From Phycisphaerales bacterium (GTDB taxonomy: Bacteria > Planctomycetota > Phycisphaerae > Phycisphaerales > SM1A02), in assembly GCA_022446885.1 (NCBI GenBank), contig JAKVBU010000022.1, positions 1 through 58,621 of the forward strand: a stretch of 58,621 bases of DNA. The letters are read 5' to 3'. Under the pieces are notes generated by a model. It was given only the letters and a program-made list of their open reading frames with translations, searched no databases and was not told the origin of the DNA. A program made the position numbers and the translations under genes. Shown here piece by piece: positions 56,393 through 58,621 of this stretch. How positions within the stretch are numbered: position 1 is the stretch's first letter; each line of letters starts with the position of its first letter.

Positions 56393-56824
56393 TCAACGCT
56401 CCAGCGTCATCGTCAACTTGTTGCCCGGAGGATGCACTGTGACGGACGTCATGAAGGCCCGCATCAGGGCAAGGCCGCGGCCGGAGGCGATCGTCAGATT
56501 CTCGTCGGCAGTTGGGTCAGGTACTGTCTCGGGCTCGAATCCCGGCCCTTGATCCTCGATCACAAGCTCAATGCGCTGCGCTGAGATCGTGCACCCCATG
56601 TTGATGACAAGCGACGGGTCTCCCCCATGTCCGTGCCTCAAGGCATTCGTGAGGCCTTCCTCCAGCGCCAATCGCACCGCAAAGGCGGCGGTCTCATCCC
56701 ACCCCCGGTCACTCAACGCAGCATGCACATCTTCCACGGCTGCACGCATCGTTTGCGGCTCGCCCTGGATTGACCAGCATCGCGACCAGTTGTCCGGATC
56801 AGGCTCTGGCGAGGTTCCGCCCAC
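56393..56824 (-). CDS. RsbW/SpoIIAB-like anti-sigma factor kinase (HATPase)
   Basis: A 143-residue GHKL ATPase of the anti-sigma serine kinase family. N-box: ALEEGLTNALRHGHGG (Glu55 and Asn60). G1: EDQGPGFEPE. G2: GRGLALMRAF. Such proteins bind a sigma factor or phosphorylate a STAS antagonist. The start is inferred as the GTG at 56824, four bases after the STAS stop; the ORF extension to 56962 overlaps the STAS gene and is not protein-like. The STAS gene directly upstream is its expected partner. No sigma factor gene is visible in the window. Confidence 0.86.
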   Translation of the reverse strand: MGGTSPEPDPDNWSRCWSIQGEPQTMRAAVEDVHAALSDRGWDETAAFAVRLALEEGLTNALRHGHGGDPSLVINMGCTISAQRIELVIEDQGPGFEPETVPDPTADENLTIASGRGLALMRAFMTSVTVHPPGNKLTMTLER

Positions 56825-56828
56825 GAAC

Positions 56829-57182
56829 TCAGGCCTGCAACGCGGCTCTGGCGTCGTCCATACCCGGTTGAATTGCCAGGACACGATCGAGCTTGGTGAT
56901 CTTGAAGACTTCGAGAATGCGGTCTTCAATGCCCGACAGACAGAGCGCACCACCATGCTCATTGGCGAGATTGTTGAGCGTGATCAACATGCCCAGCGCA
57001 GCCGAAGACAGGTGATCGACCGCCGCAAAATTTACGATCAGTCGCGGTGGCTCCATCTGTGCCATCGCCTGCTTGAGCTGGTCGCCGATCTCAGAGATCA
57101 GGACCTCGTCAAGCACATGCGAGTCAAGAATGGTGGCCTCGATAAGCCCGCCAGAGGTTTCGATACGCACGTGCTGGGACAT
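56829..57182 (-). CDS. STAS-domain anti-sigma factor antagonist
   Basis: A 117-residue STAS protein. The phosphorylatable serine lies in the VDHLSSAALGML loop (Ser59/60), and the preceding strand is PRLIVNFAAV. GGAG sits about 6 bases before the ATG. It pairs with the RsbW-like kinase downstream, forming a partner-switch module. It is 37 bases after a secretin gene on the same strand. Confidence 0.88.
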   Translation of the reverse strand: MSQHVRIETSGGLIEATILDSHVLDEVLISEIGDQLKQAMAQMEPPRLIVNFAAVDHLSSAALGMLITLNNLANEHGGALCLSGIEDRILEVFKITKLDRVLAIQPGMDDARAALQA

Positions 57183-57219
57183 GAGAACTCCGCGTCGGTG
57201 AATGAACTGATCCCGGGGA

Positions 57220-58620
57220 TCAGTGCACGTAAGACTGGCCAGCTCGCAGGCGATCCTTCATGCCCGGGAATAGCCGCTCTTCATTTTCGGTGTGAATGAT
57301 GATCTCAGGTCGAAGCAGAATCAGCAGTGTGTCTTCGGATGTTGCCGTCACTCGATTCGTAAAGAACCGGTTGATGTAGGGCACCTTCGAAAGCAGTGGC
57401 ACACCCACTTCGGTCTCGTACTCACTGGTGCGACGCTGGCCACCCAACAGGGCAGTGCCCTTGTCCGGCACTGAGGTCGTCACCTGAATCTCCTGCATCG
57501 AGATCGTGGGCAACTGAACTGAGCCGAAGAAGCCCTGTGCACCGCCACCACCGAATCCACCACCCGCTGCACCGGTAACCGGCGCCGACGGGATCAACGC
57601 ATCCAACTCAGACTTTTGGAAGTAGACGTTCAGCGTCACGTACCGGCGGTCGGCCGAAACGGCACCCTTGAGGTGCAGCACAACACCCGTGGGCAAGACG
57701 CCCACCTGTGGTACGAATGCACCCGAAGCGTCGCCTGTGCTGGCCGAAAGGCCCGCCACATAGGCTTCCTGCTTGTTGATCGAAATCCAGGCCCCCTGAC
57801 CGTTGAAGAAGGTCAGCCGCGGCGCGGACAACTGAATGGACCGCTTGTCCGCCTGTGTCGCCTTGACCAGCAAGTCAACCTGAATGTCGTCAATGAATGA
57901 GATACCCATGCCCAGCGCCGGGGCCGCGCCCAGCACCGTACCGGCAAAGCTGCCGAACGCACCATTGGCGATGGTCTCTGCCAGGCCAAGGGAGTTCTGT
58001 ACGACCCCGATGGGGCTCCATCCACTGGTATGTCGAATGGGATTGCCATAGGGCTGACCAGCCTGATACACGTAATCAACCCCACCACCGTTGCCCTGAA
58101 TGATCGGCTGCCCATTGGGAGATGTCAGCAGCGTGTTGGCTGGATAGGTGAATGCACCGGTAGTGGGGTCGTAGGAGTCGAGTCCGCCGTAAATGAGCGG
58201 ATCCTTGAGCTGACCACCCTGTTGGCCGGTCTGATAGAAGAAGTCACTCAACGTGGCGTTGTTGTCAATGCCCTTGGCCTGCTGGAACAGGCTGTTGTTG
58301 GTATTGAAGTAGAGATCCAGATCGATCCCGATCTCCTCGAACCAGTCAGTGTCGATCTGCAGGAAGCGAGTCTCGACATTGATCATCACACTTCTCTGTT
58401 CACGCAACTGCTCGAGCAATGCACCGATGTCCAAGTGGTTCTGAGGCGTCTGGCGAATGACCAGATTGCGGCTGAACTCCTGAATGAGGCCGACGGGCGT
58501 TCCAGCGATCCAACTGTCAGGATCGATGTTCTCCTGAATGATCTCGATGAGCCGCTCCAGCAGCGCATCTTCATCTTCGTCGTAATTCTCGTACGGACCC
58601 TGGCCGCCGCCGGCGCCACC
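57220..58620 (-). CDS. Type II/IV-pilus-type secretin, C-terminal part (5' end outside window)
   Basis: An outer-membrane channel of the GspD/PilQ secretin family. The frame is open to the window edge; the first visible residues are a Gly-rich linker, then LLERLIEIIQENIDPDSW, continuing through TPQNHLDIGALLEQLREQR (N-domain). The secretin domain follows: VMINVETRFLQIDTDWFEEI, then LLVKATQADKRSIQLSAPRL, then VPDKGTALLGGQRR and the C-terminal VPLLSKVPYINRFF / LLILLRPEII signature. A Gly-rich loop (GGGFGGGGAQG) lies in the channel region. The TTG at 58434 is not the real start. It belongs with pseudopilins such as that at 20138, though the two are unlinked. Confidence 0.92.
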   Translation of the reverse strand, partial: GGAGGGQGPYENYDEDEDALLERLIEIIQENIDPDSWIAGTPVGLIQEFSRNLVIRQTPQNHLDIGALLEQLREQRSVMINVETRFLQIDTDWFEEIGIDLDLYFNTNNSLFQQAKGIDNNATLSDFFYQTGQQGGQLKDPLIYGGLDSYDPTTGAFTYPANTLLTSPNGQPIIQGNGGGVDYVYQAGQPYGNPIRHTSGWSPIGVVQNSLGLAETIANGAFGSFAGTVLGAAPALGMGISFIDDIQVDLLVKATQADKRSIQLSAPRLTFFNGQGAWISINKQEAYVAGLSASTGDASGAFVPQVGVLPTGVVLHLKGAVSADRRYVTLNVYFQKSELDALIPSAPVTGAAGGGFGGGGAQGFFGSVQLPTISMQEIQVTTSVPDKGTALLGGQRRTSEYETEVGVPLLSKVPYINRFFTNRVTATSEDTLLILLRPEIIIHTENEERLFPGMKDRLRAGQSYVH

Positions 58621-58621
58621 G

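Noticed and set aside
57220-58434. Secretin beginning at TTG 58434
   Set aside because: The frame stays open with secretin-like sequence to the window edge, so the true start is outside.

Overview
The window (about 63% G+C by eye) looks like a chromosomal segment of a planctomycete, most likely of class Phycisphaerae. This is an inference. It rests on large secreted Cys-rich proteins ending in dockerin-like repeats, type II pseudopilin and secretin genes, a membrane protein with a planctomycete-type CxxCH haem motif and leucine-rich repeats, and a beta-subunit RNA polymerase operon of ordinary bacterial type. There are no transposases, integrases, phage genes or CRISPR arrays. Most of it reads as core chromosome, with genes packed by 1-4 nt start/stop overlaps.

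Layout. 1-2.7 kb: the 3' part of an M28 metallopeptidase, the RNase P RNA (rnpB) with its terminator, and a degenerate Gfo/Idh/MocA-like protein. 2.7-6.6 kb (minus): a tight operon sucC > HAD phosphatase > DUF418 membrane protein > unknown protein. 6.7-7.8 kb (plus): a thioredoxin-like protein and a small HTH protein. 7.9-10.5 kb (minus): an operon of a DUF2231/haem/LRR protein, a small lipoprotein, YjbQ and a 59-residue membrane protein. 10.5-15.3 kb: two related secreted proteins built from 'GACC' Cys modules, PPC-like domains and terminal dockerins. 15.6-18.8 kb (minus): a secreted LolA-like protein, tRNA-Thr and a secreted HEAT-repeat protein. 18.9-22.6 kb (plus): a clear cobalamin riboswitch followed by five touching genes: a surface protein, a pseudopilin, a Bfd-like ferredoxin, moeA and moaD. 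22.6-28.5 kb (minus): mutL, nadE, an HTH-receiver regulator and pckA. 28.6-33.97 kb: tRNA-His, a nitrilase, tRNA-Phe, a GspE-N-domain protein, an M29 aminopeptidase, an unknown protein and hflX. 34-38.6 kb (plus): ctpA-like, tsaD, a release-factor-like protein and an M20 amidohydrolase. 38.7-49.6 kb: rplK-rplA-rplJ-rplL and rpoB-rpoC. 49.8-55.7 kb: a 1939-residue secreted protein containing what looks like a catalytically dead subtilase domain. 55.7-56.4 kb: no convincing gene. 56.4 kb to the end (minus): an RsbW-like kinase, a STAS antagonist and the C-terminal part of a secretin.

The most novel signals are four. First, the B12-riboswitch operon, which joins a surface protein and a pseudopilin to molybdenum-cofactor genes. 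Second, the pseudo-subtilase giant protein. Third, the shared GACC six-cysteine module, with a near-invariant C-terminal W-x-N-C ending in two of the dockerin proteins. Fourth, several unusual protein architectures: L1 with an Arg-rich extension, and a GGQ release factor with an HTH-like tail. All functional assignments come from reading motifs in the translations; no database search was run.
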